Assembly: GCF_038002965.1 (NCBI RefSeq)
Contig: NZ_JBBOOE010000001.1
Coordinates: forward strand, 4,383,001 to 4,447,000
Reading direction: 5' to 3'
Length of the DNA: 64,000 nt
DNA from: Robertmurraya sp. FSL R5-0851
GTDB lineage: Bacteria > Bacillota > Bacilli > Bacillales > Cytobacillaceae
Below the pieces are notes generated by a model. That model did not search any database, was not told the DNA's origin, and saw only the letters and a program-made list of their open reading frames with translations. Position 1 is the stretch's first letter, and each line of letters starts with the position of its first letter. A program made the translations under genes and the position numbers. Below, piece after piece: positions 15,899 to 25,264 of the stretch.

Positions 15899-17122
15899 TT
15901 ATCCCTCCTCATACTGTTCTGTCCAAGCACCTGCTTTTGACATATCTACAAAATTCCCATTCACTAAGTACTTGTTTCCACCCTGTTCTTCCGGGATTAA
16001 GTTCATCTCTTCCAGTTCGCGGATATCGTTCGCTGACATTACCCCGTTTTGCCGCATGATCTGATAAAATTGCGCTCTGGATCCTGCATCTCCTCTGAGC
16101 CGCCCATTTAAATTAAATTTAATAAAGTACTTTTTCTTGTCAGCCTCACTCAACAACGCCTTTTTCATGGACTGTTCGATTCGAGTGACCCAAGGCATGA
16201 TCGTATTATCAATAAAGCTAATCGATTGGTGTTCAATATTGCTGAAGGTCGCTTTATCAAGATTGGCCACAAGATGAGGTGGAACCCGAAAGATTCGGCA
16301 GATCTCTTCTGTCTGAAACTTTCTTGTTTCTAAAAATTGTGCTTGCTCAGGTGGAATGCCAATGCTTTGAAACTTCATTCCTTCTTCAAGGACTGCAATT
16401 CGATGGGCATTGCCGCTTCCTTGATACACCGCATTCCAGCTTTCTCGGATTTTGGCAGGGTCCTTTACGACACCTGGATGCTCCAAGACACCGCCGGGGC
16501 TTGCACCATTAGCAAAAAACTTCGCTCCATACTCTTCAGTCGCAATTGCCATTCCAATTGCATTTTTGGCCATCGCTATCGGAGAGTAGCCCACCAAACC
16601 ATCAAATCCGAGCCCAGGAATATGAAGGACTTCCTCCCTTCGAAGGATTGCGGTGCCCGTGTCCATTCGGTATTCATAGTAAAGTTCCCCAGTAGAAGTT
16701 CGGTCCACCGTCATCCGGTCAGGCAAAAGCGGATAAAGTGAAAGCACATTGCCTCTACCATCCCTGATAATCTGAGCATAAGCATTTCCCCATAATAAAA
16801 GATGACTCATCAGTGTTTCCCTAAACACGAACGAAGTCATCTCTGAATTGGGCTCATCATGGAGCTTGTAATATAAGCTGTGGTCCAGCGCTTTTTCCTT
16901 ACCGTTATTGGTATACTGATAAAGATGAAGCGGAAGGCTAGCAATCGTCTCAGCTAGAATCCGCACACAGGCATAGACCGCTGTGGTCTGCATGGCTGTT
17001 CTTTCGTTGACCGCTTTCCCGCTTGTGGTCGTACCAAAGAAAAAGCTGTAGGTACTGCCAAAAAGATTATTTTGGGGGCTGGCCCTTGATTGAAATAGTT
17101 TTGATAAAAACGGTATTTTCAT
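15899..17122 (-). CDS. Portal protein, HK97 family (407 aa)
   Basis: It forms the dodecameric DNA channel at the head vertex. Recognisable segments are AVYACVRILAETIASLPLHLYQY, LLLWGNAYAQIIRDGRG, GLGFDGLVGYSPI and FQTEEICRIFRVPPHL, all typical of HK97 portals. It follows the terminase gene and precedes the protease. The homologue at 38493-39716 has the same length. Confidence 0.96.
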   Translation of the reverse strand: MKIPFLSKLFQSRASPQNNLFGSTYSFFFGTTTSGKAVNERTAMQTTAVYACVRILAETIASLPLHLYQYTNNGKEKALDHSLYYKLHDEPNSEMTSFVFRETLMSHLLLWGNAYAQIIRDGRGNVLSLYPLLPDRMTVDRTSTGELYYEYRMDTGTAILRREEVLHIPGLGFDGLVGYSPIAMAKNAIGMAIATEEYGAKFFANGASPGGVLEHPGVVKDPAKIRESWNAVYQGSGNAHRIAVLEEGMKFQSIGIPPEQAQFLETRKFQTEEICRIFRVPPHLVANLDKATFSNIEHQSISFIDNTIMPWVTRIEQSMKKALLSEADKKKYFIKFNLNGRLRGDAGSRAQFYQIMRQNGVMSANDIRELEEMNLIPEEQGGNKYLVNGNFVDMSKAGAWTEQYEEG

Positions 17123-17138
17123 AGTTTCACTTCCTAAA

Positions 17139-18302
17139 TTAGAGAATCAATATCCCCCGCCCATTATAAACACTCTCTCGATTTTCATTCCGAATCGCCC
17201 GGTCCAATGCCATAATCAATGCCACCGCACCGTCAATTCGTTCTGTACTTTTCTCTTTATCCGGCTTAATGTTGCCCGCCGGGTCTGTTTTCACAAAGAT
17301 GTTATCCATCATCCATCGTAAAACCGGATTTCCACCGTGAACGATTCGTTTCTCAAGGGTAATTTTCATCAACTCTTTTGATGCTGGCGACATATCCTTA
17401 TACCCTTGTCCAAATGGAACGACCGTGAAGCCCATCCCTTCTAGGTTTTGTACCATTTGAACTGCTCCCCATCGGTCAAAGGCAATTTCCTTAATGTTGT
17501 ATTTCATTCCCAGCTCCTCAATAAATGCCTCAATGAATCCATAATGAATCACGTTACCCTCAGTTGTTTTGATGTAACCTTGCTTTTCCCAAATGTCATA
17601 GGGCACATGATCTCTCCTTACCCGCAATTTCAGGTTTTCGTCGGGAATCCAGAAGTAAGGGAGAACAATGAATTTCTCGTCATCTGTCCTAGGTGGAAAA
17701 ACCAACACAAAGGCGGAAATATCTGTTGTACTTGAAAGGTCAAGCCCTGCAAAACATTCTCTTCCACGAAGACTATCAAGATCAATCGGATCGTCACAAG
17801 CATCCCACTTCTCCATCTGCATCCAGCGGGTCGATTGCTTCACCCATTGATTGAGCCTCAGTTGCCTGAAGATGTTTTCTTCGGCGGGATTTTCTTTTGC
17901 ACTAATAAACGCATTTCTTACTTTCTCTATGTCAATGGTATGGCCAAGGGATGGATTGGCTTTATACCAGTTCTTTTCAGCAGTCCAATCATCATTATCA
18001 TCAATTCCATAAATTACTGGATAAAAAGTCGGGTCAACCTTTCTTCCTTCTAAAATATCCACCGCTTTTTGATGCACTTCATAACAAATCGAATTTCGGT
18101 CAGTACCCGCTGTCGTAATCAAAAAGAAGAGCGGCTGGAGGCGAGCATCTCCAGACCCTTTCGTCATAACGTCATATAGCTCTCGATTCGGTTGGGCATG
18201 CAATTCGTCAAAAATAACCGCATGAACATTGAGTCCGTGCTTCGTATAAGCTTCAGCTGATAGTACTTGATAAAAACTGTTGGTTGGCTTATAGACCAGA
18301 CG
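17139..18302 (-). pseudogene. terL: Large terminase, 5'-truncated by the right prophage
   Basis: This is the C-terminal 387 codons of a large terminase. It aligns with residues 128-514 of the intact gene at 39743-41287 and retains the Walker B region (IFDELHA) and the nuclease domain with AGLDLSSTTD and DGAVALIMALDRA. The N-terminal 127 residues with the ATPase Walker A (PKKNGKSE in the intact copy) are missing. Homology ends at the Arg codon 18300-18302; upstream the frame runs into unrelated AT-rich DNA. A TTG at 18203 could start a shorter peptide, but it would lack the ATPase centre. The left prophage should therefore not package DNA by itself. Confidence 0.93.
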
Positions 18303-18325
18303 CGCCGTGGAGCGGGATGGATAAA
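18288..18325. other. Candidate attachment junction between the two prophages
   Basis: Similarity with the intact terminase stops here: the left copy reads GGCTTATAGACCAGACG and then CGCCGTGGAGCGGG, while the intact gene continues with coding sequence. A GC-rich patch abuts AT-rich non-coding DNA of the right prophage. Large serine recombinases use short core sequences, so no long direct repeat is expected. The exact crossover point cannot be set without the other end. Confidence 0.55.
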
Positions 18326-18356
18326 AATACGCAAAATATAGATTAAAATATCCGAG

Positions 18357-18509
18357 TTTCTACTATATAATAGACGGTTAATTTCACTCCTCTTTCCTTC
18401 TAATTCCTCGGTTCATTTTTATAGCGAATTTCACCCCATAAAACGCAAAAAAATGGCCCACCTCCTAGTTTGGAGATGAGCCTGATTGGTCTTTTTTCTA
18501 CTATATAAT
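18357..18509. repeat. 15-bp direct repeat TTTCTACTATATAAT, two copies
   Basis: Exact copies lie at 18357-18371 and 18495-18509, 138 bases apart, flanking a terminator hairpin. They are close to the candidate attachment junction and could be recombinase arm or regulatory sites. Confidence 0.8.
18447..18482 (-). terminator. Terminator facing the left prophage
   Basis: The minus strand forms an 11-pair stem, GGCTCATCTCC with GGAGGTGGGCC, followed by A and TTTTTTT. Two wobble pairs exist only on the minus strand. It would stop transcription leaving the right prophage toward the truncated terminase. Confidence 0.8.
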
Positions 18510-18615
18510 TAATGAAGATTTCTCTCCTACAATCCCTATTGATATAGAGTTATAGTTTTTTCATAAAATAACCCTTATAATTAAGTTAATAGTTTTATAT
18601 GGGAGCGGATATATT

Positions 18616-19590
18616 TTGGTAAGAGGAAAAACAACCAATGGGTTAATGCGTCACCTTAGGGACAAGCATGGCATTGAAATTAGTGGCAGCAAACAGAAAA
18701 GGGATTTGTTGAATTTAGGTTACTATCACGGATACAAAGGATATCGTTTTATTGGTCATGCCAGTAATCAAATACCATTCACCAATTTCGATGAAGTCGT
18801 TGGTGTCTATGAATTTGATACAAACCTTAAAACGATTTTATATCCACGAATCATGTTCATTGAAACAGCAATTAAAAATTATACACTAAATACCCTGATT
18901 GGAATAGGGCCGGTAGACTTTGATTTTGTTTTTTCACACCTATTAAATGATTATAAGAAAGAAAATACGGGTAATAGTAAGTATAGGGATAAAATGAAAA
19001 AACGGCTTGATTTAAGGAATAAAATCCACCAACAAATCAGTTATAATTACTCAGAACAAAAAGCCGTAATTTCACACTTTTTCCATACCAATAAGCCGAT
19101 ACCACTATGGGCAATATTTGAGGTAATTAATCTTGGGGAATTCGGTTTTTTCTTACAATGTTTAAACCAGGACACAAGGATTGCAATCGCAGAGGATTTA
19201 GGCATGCATACAACTAACCATAATCAAAATGGTAGAATTGTTGAAGATATCATTTTTCTAATTAAGGAACTGCGTAATGCTGTTGCACATAACTCCGTTG
19301 TCTTTGATTGCAGATTCAAAAAGACAAACCCGCCTTCACGCTTGAAGGAATACTTGCAAAGCGAGACTGGTATTACAAATATTACATTTGATAACATTGT
19401 GGATTACTTTATCATTGTGATTTTTCTTCTTAAAAAACTTGGAGTAACCAAAACTGAATTGAAACAAATTGTTCGAAAGTTTCATGCGGAATCTGAAAAG
19501 CTTAGAGATGCCATACCAATACCGGTTCACACCTCTATAATGGGGTCCGATTTTAGAAACAAAATAACTAGCTTAACGAATTATATTTAG
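18616..19590 (+). CDS. Abi family protein (AbiD/AbiF type, 324 aa)
   Basis: It resembles Abi_2 family abortive infection proteins: N-terminal LMRHLRDKHGIEI and LLNLGYYHGYKGYRF, then YEFDTNLKTILYPRIMFIETAIKN. Near residue 220 it has LRNAVAHNSVVF, an R-x4-H motif like that of HEPN ribonucleases. The start is TTG at 18616 with GGGAG about ten bases upstream. It is one of the few plus-strand genes, placed between the recombinase operon and the prophage end, which is a common spot for lysogenic conversion genes. Family members block other phages; activity here is inferred. Confidence 0.85.
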   Translation: MVRGKTTNGLMRHLRDKHGIEISGSKQKRDLLNLGYYHGYKGYRFIGHASNQIPFTNFDEVVGVYEFDTNLKTILYPRIMFIETAIKNYTLNTLIGIGPVDFDFVFSHLLNDYKKENTGNSKYRDKMKKRLDLRNKIHQQISYNYSEQKAVISHFFHTNKPIPLWAIFEVINLGEFGFFLQCLNQDTRIAIAEDLGMHTTNHNQNGRIVEDIIFLIKELRNAVAHNSVVFDCRFKKTNPPSRLKEYLQSETGITNITFDNIVDYFIIVIFLLKKLGVTKTELKQIVRKFHAESEKLRDAIPIPVHTSIMGSDFRNKITSLTNYI

Positions 19591-19668
19591 GCTTGTACTT
19601 TACGAATAGGACAAACTGTAGTATCATAATATATAACTAATAGCGGTGTACAGCTTCGGCTTACACTT

Positions 19669-19699
19669 AAGGGGACTGGATGCGTCTGGTCCTCTTTTA
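19669..19699 (+). terminator. Terminator of the Abi gene
   Basis: GGACTGGA and TCTGGTCC pair around a TGCG loop (two wobbles), followed by TCTTTT on the plus strand. The rest of the 259-base gap up to the 147-residue gene holds only a small GTGTA/TACAC hairpin just upstream. Confidence 0.72.
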
Positions 19700-19849
19700 A
19701 TTTTGTCTAAAAATATTACTAAAAACCCACCAAGTGGCTCTGCACAAGCCTACTCAATGGGTTCCGCAATACTTCTCCAATGCATTTATCCATCCAGCCC
19801 ATAACCAATGGAATCTAATCCATTTTTAATAGATTGCTAGATTAGCAGA

Positions 19850-20293
19850 TTACCTATTTTCCTTTACTCTATACGCATACTCCCTGATATTCTTCCTTTG
19901 TCCCTGTACTTTGAAGCGCTCAAACGTCCCTTCTTTAAACAAAGGCATAACCACTCGATCGACAAGGGTTGTTTTCCCCATTTGTTTTCTTTCCAACATA
20001 AATGTCAACATCTCTTTCACCGTCCTAGGTTCATGACAGTATTCGAGAAGAGCAGCCACTTCTGGCCCTTTCAAAAATGCTTCATATTTTGCTTTTGCCT
20101 TCGCCCGCCGCTCCCTTTCACATTGTTCCTGAAAAGTAGAATACACCTCGTCGGTCGTCCATTCCAACCCAAAGCGCAAATGATACACAATGCTGCCATC
20201 TTTATATACAGCCGCATGGTCCACAACATCTGTATAAATCTCGCCGGGAAAGGCTTTTGATTCACTTTTTATATAAGCCTTCAAGTTTTTCAT
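19850..20293 (-). CDS. Small last gene of the recombinase operon (147 aa)
   Basis: I do not recognise the family. The stop of the double recombinase overlaps its start by four bases, so the two are translationally coupled. The C-terminal half (EVAALLEYCHEPRTVKEMLTFMLERKQMGKTTLVDRVVMPLFKEG) looks like a winged helix, with a basic tail. Small DNA-binding partners of serine recombinases often control direction (excisionase-type factors). That role is a hypothesis from position. Confidence 0.7.
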   Translation of the reverse strand: MKNLKAYIKSESKAFPGEIYTDVVDHAAVYKDGSIVYHLRFGLEWTTDEVYSTFQEQCERERRAKAKAKYEAFLKGPEVAALLEYCHEPRTVKEMLTFMLERKQMGKTTLVDRVVMPLFKEGTFERFKVQGQRKNIREYAYRVKENR

Positions 20294-23200
20294 AAAACGC
20301 TTGAGTGTTTTTCGTTCTTCTTCCGCTTTCTCCTTCCAACTCGAAAAGCCGCAAGACTCTCATACATGGCACATAGCTTTTCAGTCAATTGGTCCACTCG
20401 TTCTGTATCTCGACCCTGACCATGAAGGCTTTCATCGACCACCTCATAAAGTTCTTGATTTAATACGTTCACTTCTTGTTCTAGGTGCGTTTCTTTGACT
20501 TTCTCTTCAGGGGATAAGTCCAACTGTTCAATCGCCTGCTCTGCCTTTTGATAGAAAGTGGAATCTTCATAAATATTTGTTAAAAGGTGTCTAAAATGCT
20601 GTTCATAATAGTCTTGTTTAAAAGCCATCGAATCACAAGGATCATGAACATGATAGTGTGGATAGCCCGCTCGGTAACAGACCCAGAAATGTTGATAATA
20701 GTCACCATCTTTTTTCGGCCTTTTCTTCACATAATGGACCACTTGTTTGGAACATTCCCCACAATTCATCTTCCCTAAGAATGTTTCATTTTTATTTTCA
20801 TTAATTTCTGGCAAGGGAGCTGAACGTTTCTTCTTTACCTCTTCCGCTCGCTCATCTAATATCCTCTGTACTTCCTCCCATTTTTTCTTTGAAATGATCG
20901 GTTCATGATGTTGTTCAATATAATATTGAGGTTCTTGCCCTTCATTTGGAACGATTTTCTTTTGACCGTTTTGAAGAGATACAGTTTGCTGGAATAAAAT
21001 ATCCCCTTTATAAACTACATTTCTTAAAATGTTTGTAATCGTTCTTACTCCCCAGGTTAAATTACCAGTTGGGCTCGGAAGCTTTTTTTCACTTAAATCC
21101 ACTGCGATTTGAGACACTGTGACTCCTTTTCTTACTTCTCTAAAGATGCGCCGGACCACGCTCGCTTCTTCTTTCACTATGTGCCAACGGTAGTTATCAT
21201 CAATCGTATAACCATAGTTCGGTCTTTTCTGATGGATAATACCCCGCTTGGCCATACTGCGGATGCCCCAAGCCGAGGATCTACCCATGCTAATACTTTC
21301 CTCTTGTGCAATGCTTCCGAAAATGGATAACATAAGGTCTGCTTGAGGGTCCGAAGTCCATATATTTTCACGTTCAAAGTAGATGTAGGTTGGATTAGGA
21401 AGCTGACGAAGATATCTCGTGATTTCCAATGTATCTTGAATATCTCGGCTTAGTCTGGAAACGGACTTAACCAAAATAACGTCAATTCGCCCACGCTCAC
21501 ATTCTTGAATGAGCCGATTCAATTCATCCCGATTTTTCATTGAACGCCCCGATATTCCCTCGTCTGCATAGATGCCTGCAAATTGATAGTTTGGGTTTTT
21601 CCAAATCAAATAAGTATAGTATGCGACCTGTGTTTTCAGGCTTGATTGCTGCTCTAAACGGTCAGTTGAAACACGGCAATAAGCTGCTGTTCGCAACGGT
21701 TCTATAGTATTTAGTTGGGAAGAAGGTTGTTTATTCACCCCCTCCATCGATGCTTCAATCGTCTGCAATATCGCTTTACTGTTGTTGGGTTCAATCTTCT
21801 GTACTTCTCTTTTTGGAATCGATGCTTTCTTTTGTTCCTTTTCCTTAATAAGCAAATCGCCTTTCTCATTCAGTATTTTCAATTCAGAAGTCACCTCCTT
21901 TGTTCTTTGGCTTTCTTCAGTCGGTGATGAGTCTATATCTTTTATTAATGGTGAGCCTATGGTCGTCACCGTTCCATCCAACCATTTCACCTCATAGTCT
22001 GTTTCAGTAGTTACCGATGCGTTTAAAATCCATGCTCTCAAATGTTCTAGAGTAACTTGTTCGTAAAAAGTCTCCATATTCTGAATGGAATCCAACCATC
22101 GAATGGTACTGGTCCGATAAGATCGTCCTTCTTCTATGCTTTCAATATGCACTTCAAATGCACGATACGCTTCTTCTTTTTCCTTCAGCTCTTCATCGGT
22201 ATCCGTAGTTCGAGCCATCTCCATTTCCGTCAGCCACTTTAACCGATGGAACTCGAAATGGTCTTGTTGATTGGCAACGGTCAGGATTTTCTTTAAAGCA
22301 CCGATTTGAACATTTTCATCTTTCAAGAACTTTTTCTCAAAAGCCTTTAGCATCATGGTTTGTAATTGATGTTCTTGTAATTCTGGTCCCTCGCAAACAC
22401 CAGCTTTTCTTGCATTACACCGCCAGATATTACCGATCTTCCTTTTATGAACTCTTATAAGTTTTCCACAATGCTGGCAGATGATTTGTTTCTGAAAAGC
22501 ATGTGGTTCTGTGGGAGTAGGTCGCTTACGTGGAGATTTATGGTCCAAACTAAACTTTTCCTGAGCCCGATCAAAGACATCAATACTGATAATGGCTGGA
22601 TGGGTATTTTCAATCGTAATGGGGTCATCCTTGTTAATCGTTTTTTTCTTGGTAAACAAATCAATAGAATGAAGTCTGGCAACCTTATTACCGGTATAGG
22701 TAGGATTCTGCAACATATATTTAACACTTTTTGTCCTCCACACTTTTCCGCCCTTCATGGTTGGAATCTCCAGACGTATAAGTTCTCTCACGATGTCTTG
22801 GATGGACCAATCTTGTAAATACCAATCGTATATCAAACGAACTACCCCTGCCTGTTCCTCGTTGATTTCAAGGGTGGGCTGTCCATCTTTTGTGATTTTA
22901 CGATAGCCGTAGGTCGCTACAAACTTTGGCTTTCCTTTTTGCAAACTTTTTTCATAGCCCCATTTGACAGAGGCGGAGATCGTTTCAATTTCTTCTTGTG
23001 CCAGAGCTGCATAGGTGCTTAGCAGAAATTGATTGTATTCAACCGAGGTATCTACCTTTTGCTCTTCAAAGTACACGCCGACTCCCTTCGCCTTTAGCTC
23101 TTCTACAATCGTGATAAGATGCTCCGCATTCCGTGTGAAGCGAGACACATTTTTGGTCAAAATAAAATCGACACGTCCTTCATGGCAGTGGCGGATAAGT

Positions 23201-23472
23201 CGTTGTAACCCTTTCTGCTTATTGGCATTCCCACCACTCGTGCCGTTATCAAAATACACACCAACAAACTTCCAGTTCGGCTTACTTCGAATGAGATGCG
23301 TATAATGTTGCACTTGGTTCTCTAGCGAATGCAGTTGCTTTTCTAAATCTGTACTTACTCGACAATAAGCAGCTACCTTCACTTCATGGTTTCCGATTAA
23401 CGGACTTTCTTCCCTTGCCTTGACTGGATCCCACAACGTTCGGACCCACATACCTTTTTGAATTTCATCCAA
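20290..23472 (-). CDS. Double large serine recombinase: two complete recombinases fused (1060 aa)
   Basis: One uninterrupted frame encodes two recombinases in tandem. The first half has a resolvase domain with AAYCRVS (serine near residue 40), recombinase domain, zinc ribbon (CQHCGK with a later Cys pair) and coiled coil. After a charged linker the second half begins with LRTAAYCRVS (serine near residue 600), DEGISGRS and SRLSRD, and carries its own recombinase domain, Cys ribbon (CGECSK) and coiled coil. Both nucleophiles are present. I chose the TTG at 23472 because GGAAAGGGG lies eight bases upstream; a GTG at 23526 lacks a ribosome site. Large serine recombinases are usually 450-600 residues, so this is about double. 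Confidence 0.9.
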   Translation of the reverse strand: MDEIQKGMWVRTLWDPVKAREESPLIGNHEVKVAAYCRVSTDLEKQLHSLENQVQHYTHLIRSKPNWKFVGVYFDNGTSGGNANKQKGLQRLIRHCHEGRVDFILTKNVSRFTRNAEHLITIVEELKAKGVGVYFEEQKVDTSVEYNQFLLSTYAALAQEEIETISASVKWGYEKSLQKGKPKFVATYGYRKITKDGQPTLEINEEQAGVVRLIYDWYLQDWSIQDIVRELIRLEIPTMKGGKVWRTKSVKYMLQNPTYTGNKVARLHSIDLFTKKKTINKDDPITIENTHPAIISIDVFDRAQEKFSLDHKSPRKRPTPTEPHAFQKQIICQHCGKLIRVHKRKIGNIWRCNARKAGVCEGPELQEHQLQTMMLKAFEKKFLKDENVQIGALKKILTVANQQDHFEFHRLKWLTEMEMARTTDTDEELKEKEEAYRAFEVHIESIEEGRSYRTSTIRWLDSIQNMETFYEQVTLEHLRAWILNASVTTETDYEVKWLDGTVTTIGSPLIKDIDSSPTEESQRTKEVTSELKILNEKGDLLIKEKEQKKASIPKREVQKIEPNNSKAILQTIEASMEGVNKQPSSQLNTIEPLRTAAYCRVSTDRLEQQSSLKTQVAYYTYLIWKNPNYQFAGIYADEGISGRSMKNRDELNRLIQECERGRIDVILVKSVSRLSRDIQDTLEITRYLRQLPNPTYIYFERENIWTSDPQADLMLSIFGSIAQEESISMGRSSAWGIRSMAKRGIIHQKRPNYGYTIDDNYRWHIVKEEASVVRRIFREVRKGVTVSQIAVDLSEKKLPSPTGNLTWGVRTITNILRNVVYKGDILFQQTVSLQNGQKKIVPNEGQEPQYYIEQHHEPIISKKKWEEVQRILDERAEEVKKKRSAPLPEINENKNETFLGKMNCGECSKQVVHYVKKRPKKDGDYYQHFWVCYRAGYPHYHVHDPCDSMAFKQDYYEQHFRHLLTNIYEDSTFYQKAEQAIEQLDLSPEEKVKETHLEQEVNVLNQELYEVVDESLHGQGRDTERVDQLTEKLCAMYESLAAFRVGRRKRKKNEKHSSVL

Positions 23473-23593
23473 TATAAAAACCCCTTTCCTATAAGTGATA
23501 ATGGCTCGTGTCCATCTATCACTCACATCCCGAGAACTTTCAAGTTCTTTTTATGGGTGGAAAGAGGTTTATGTTTATTTGATTAAATTTTGC

Positions 23594-25264
23594 TTATTTC
23601 TTCTTGGGTGTCTTTCGTTCTCTTACACAGAGGGTCCGTTTCACCCCGCATTTAAATTGAAATTCAACTATTCGTTCCTTATAAATAATGCCCCGTTCGA
23701 TTGTCTTTTTGAAAAGCGTTACATCAAAGTCCTCTAGTTTCTCAGTTTCTTCTAATAAGACTAGGAGCGATTGAAATTGCTTTTCTAAATAAAGTTGTTC
23801 TTGCATGTTGTCCTCTAGGCTGTCCCGCTCCTGTTGGAGAATTTCTTGTTCATAAATCAAGTGCCTTAATGTCGCATCGTAAATGGCATCGCTGGTGGCG
23901 GACTCTCTTGCAGCCAAGTCACTAATGCGGTCGGTTATCGCTTCAATTTGCGTGTTCAACTCCTCCAGCCGTTGTTGTTCCGGTGGCGAGAGGGATGCTT
24001 TTTGAATGGCTTGTTTCGCTTCTTCTATTACTTCATCGAGGTTTTCTTTCATTCCCCTCATAATTTTCATAAAGGCATTTTCAAGGTCTGTCTCATGAAC
24101 ATAACTTGTTTTACAATCTTTATAGTCTCGATCTAGCCCTGCAGTCACTCGGCATTGCCATGCAGAAATGTAATACTTCTCCCCCTTCCTGCTTGAAGTC
24201 ATCCTTCTTCGTATCACCGGCCTTCCACATTCTCCGCAATAGTACTGATTGGAAAATGGGCTGTGTCCGCTAAAGTGCTGCCGGTATTTGTTATCCGGGT
24301 CCCGCATCATCAAACTTCGCCTTTTCATTTCTTGTTGAACGGCTTCAAAGGTTTCTTCGCTGATAATGGCTGGGTGGGTGTTCTTTACAAAATACTGTGG
24401 TTGAATATCTCGGTTGCGAACGCGTTTATGCGATAAAAAATCAATCGTAACGGTCTTCTGTGCTAAACAGTGGCCTTGGTACTTCTCTTGTTTCAAGATT
24501 TTATAAACCGCATCTGACGTCCACGTTTTATTTCCCTTTCCTGTCTTTAATCCATCTCTTGTTAGGCCTTTTGCAATGCTTGGACACCCTTTTCCTTCTA
24601 AATACTCTCGAAAAATTCGTCTGACTACTTCAGCTTGTTCCTCGTTAATCACAATTTCTCCGTCCTCATCGGTATCATAGCCCAAGAAGAAGGTAGTCGG
24701 CATGTGTACGATACCTTGTTGGAATCTCTTCTGAACGCCCCATTTCGTATTTTCACTTACGCTGCGGCTTTCTTCCTGTGCCATTGAGGATAAAATCGTT
24801 AGGAAAAGCTCTGACTTTGAATCTAATGTGTCAATATTTTCCTTTTCAAAGAAAACACCCACGGCTGGCCTTAGACTCTTCAAACGCCTGATAATTGATA
24901 TGCAGTCAAGAGTGTTTCTCGCGAAGCGACTGATTGACTTGGTCAAAATATAGTCAATCCGCCCTTCTTCACAGTCTTGGATCATTCGATTAAATTCTGT
25001 ACGGTTCTTCGTCGAGGTCCCTGATATCCCTTCATCTGCATACACATCTGCGAGTATCCAAGCAGGGTTTTTACTTACATAATCTTTGTAATGATCCACT
25101 TGGAGTTCATAACTGCTTGCCTGCATTTCTGAGTCAGTGGATACTCGGGCATAAACTGCAATCCGTTTCTTTTGTCCACCAGGATTCGCTTCCGTCCGGC
25201 TCGTTCTAGCCTTTGCCGGAATTATCCGAACCCTTGAAGGGCTTTGATGGTTAGTCAATATCAT
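23594..25264 (-). CDS. Large serine recombinase (556 aa)
   Basis: This is the middle gene of the recombinase operon. Its resolvase domain carries AVYARVS with the catalytic serine, YELQ, DEGISGTS and SRFARN. The recombinase domain is followed by a zinc ribbon (YYCGECGRPV and a distant CKTS), a coiled coil of about 100 residues and a basic C-terminus (GVKRTLCVRERKTPKKK). It overlaps the preceding gene by 14 bases. AAAGGAG precedes either ATG 25264 or a TTG six bases further on. The left prophage counterpart starts at 395. Confidence 0.93.
   Translation of the reverse strand: MILTNHQSPSRVRIIPAKARTSRTEANPGGQKKRIAVYARVSTDSEMQASSYELQVDHYKDYVSKNPAWILADVYADEGISGTSTKNRTEFNRMIQDCEEGRIDYILTKSISRFARNTLDCISIIRRLKSLRPAVGVFFEKENIDTLDSKSELFLTILSSMAQEESRSVSENTKWGVQKRFQQGIVHMPTTFFLGYDTDEDGEIVINEEQAEVVRRIFREYLEGKGCPSIAKGLTRDGLKTGKGNKTWTSDAVYKILKQEKYQGHCLAQKTVTIDFLSHKRVRNRDIQPQYFVKNTHPAIISEETFEAVQQEMKRRSLMMRDPDNKYRQHFSGHSPFSNQYYCGECGRPVIRRRMTSSRKGEKYYISAWQCRVTAGLDRDYKDCKTSYVHETDLENAFMKIMRGMKENLDEVIEEAKQAIQKASLSPPEQQRLEELNTQIEAITDRISDLAARESATSDAIYDATLRHLIYEQEILQQERDSLEDNMQEQLYLEKQFQSLLVLLEETEKLEDFDVTLFKKTIERGIIYKERIVEFQFKCGVKRTLCVRERKTPKKK

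Larger units (their letters stand above)
1..18302 (-). mobile_element. Left prophage, partial: late genes, lysis genes and recombinases
   Basis: On the minus strand this segment reads from a 5'-truncated large terminase through head, tail and lysis genes to two serine recombinase genes, the last cut by the window edge. The order matches a siphophage late region and matches the right prophage gene for gene. No replication or immunity genes belong to it within the window. The missing 5' part of its terminase suggests that its early half was displaced when the second phage integrated at 18302; that is inference. Confidence 0.85.
18303..18615. other. Non-coding prophage end with a 15-bp direct repeat
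   Basis: This 313-base AT-rich stretch has no ORF of note. It contains TTTCTACTATATAAT at 18357-18371 and again at 18495-18509 and, between them, a minus-strand terminator. A TATAAT at 18576-18581 could be the -10 of the Abi gene; its -35 is weak. Confidence 0.7.
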
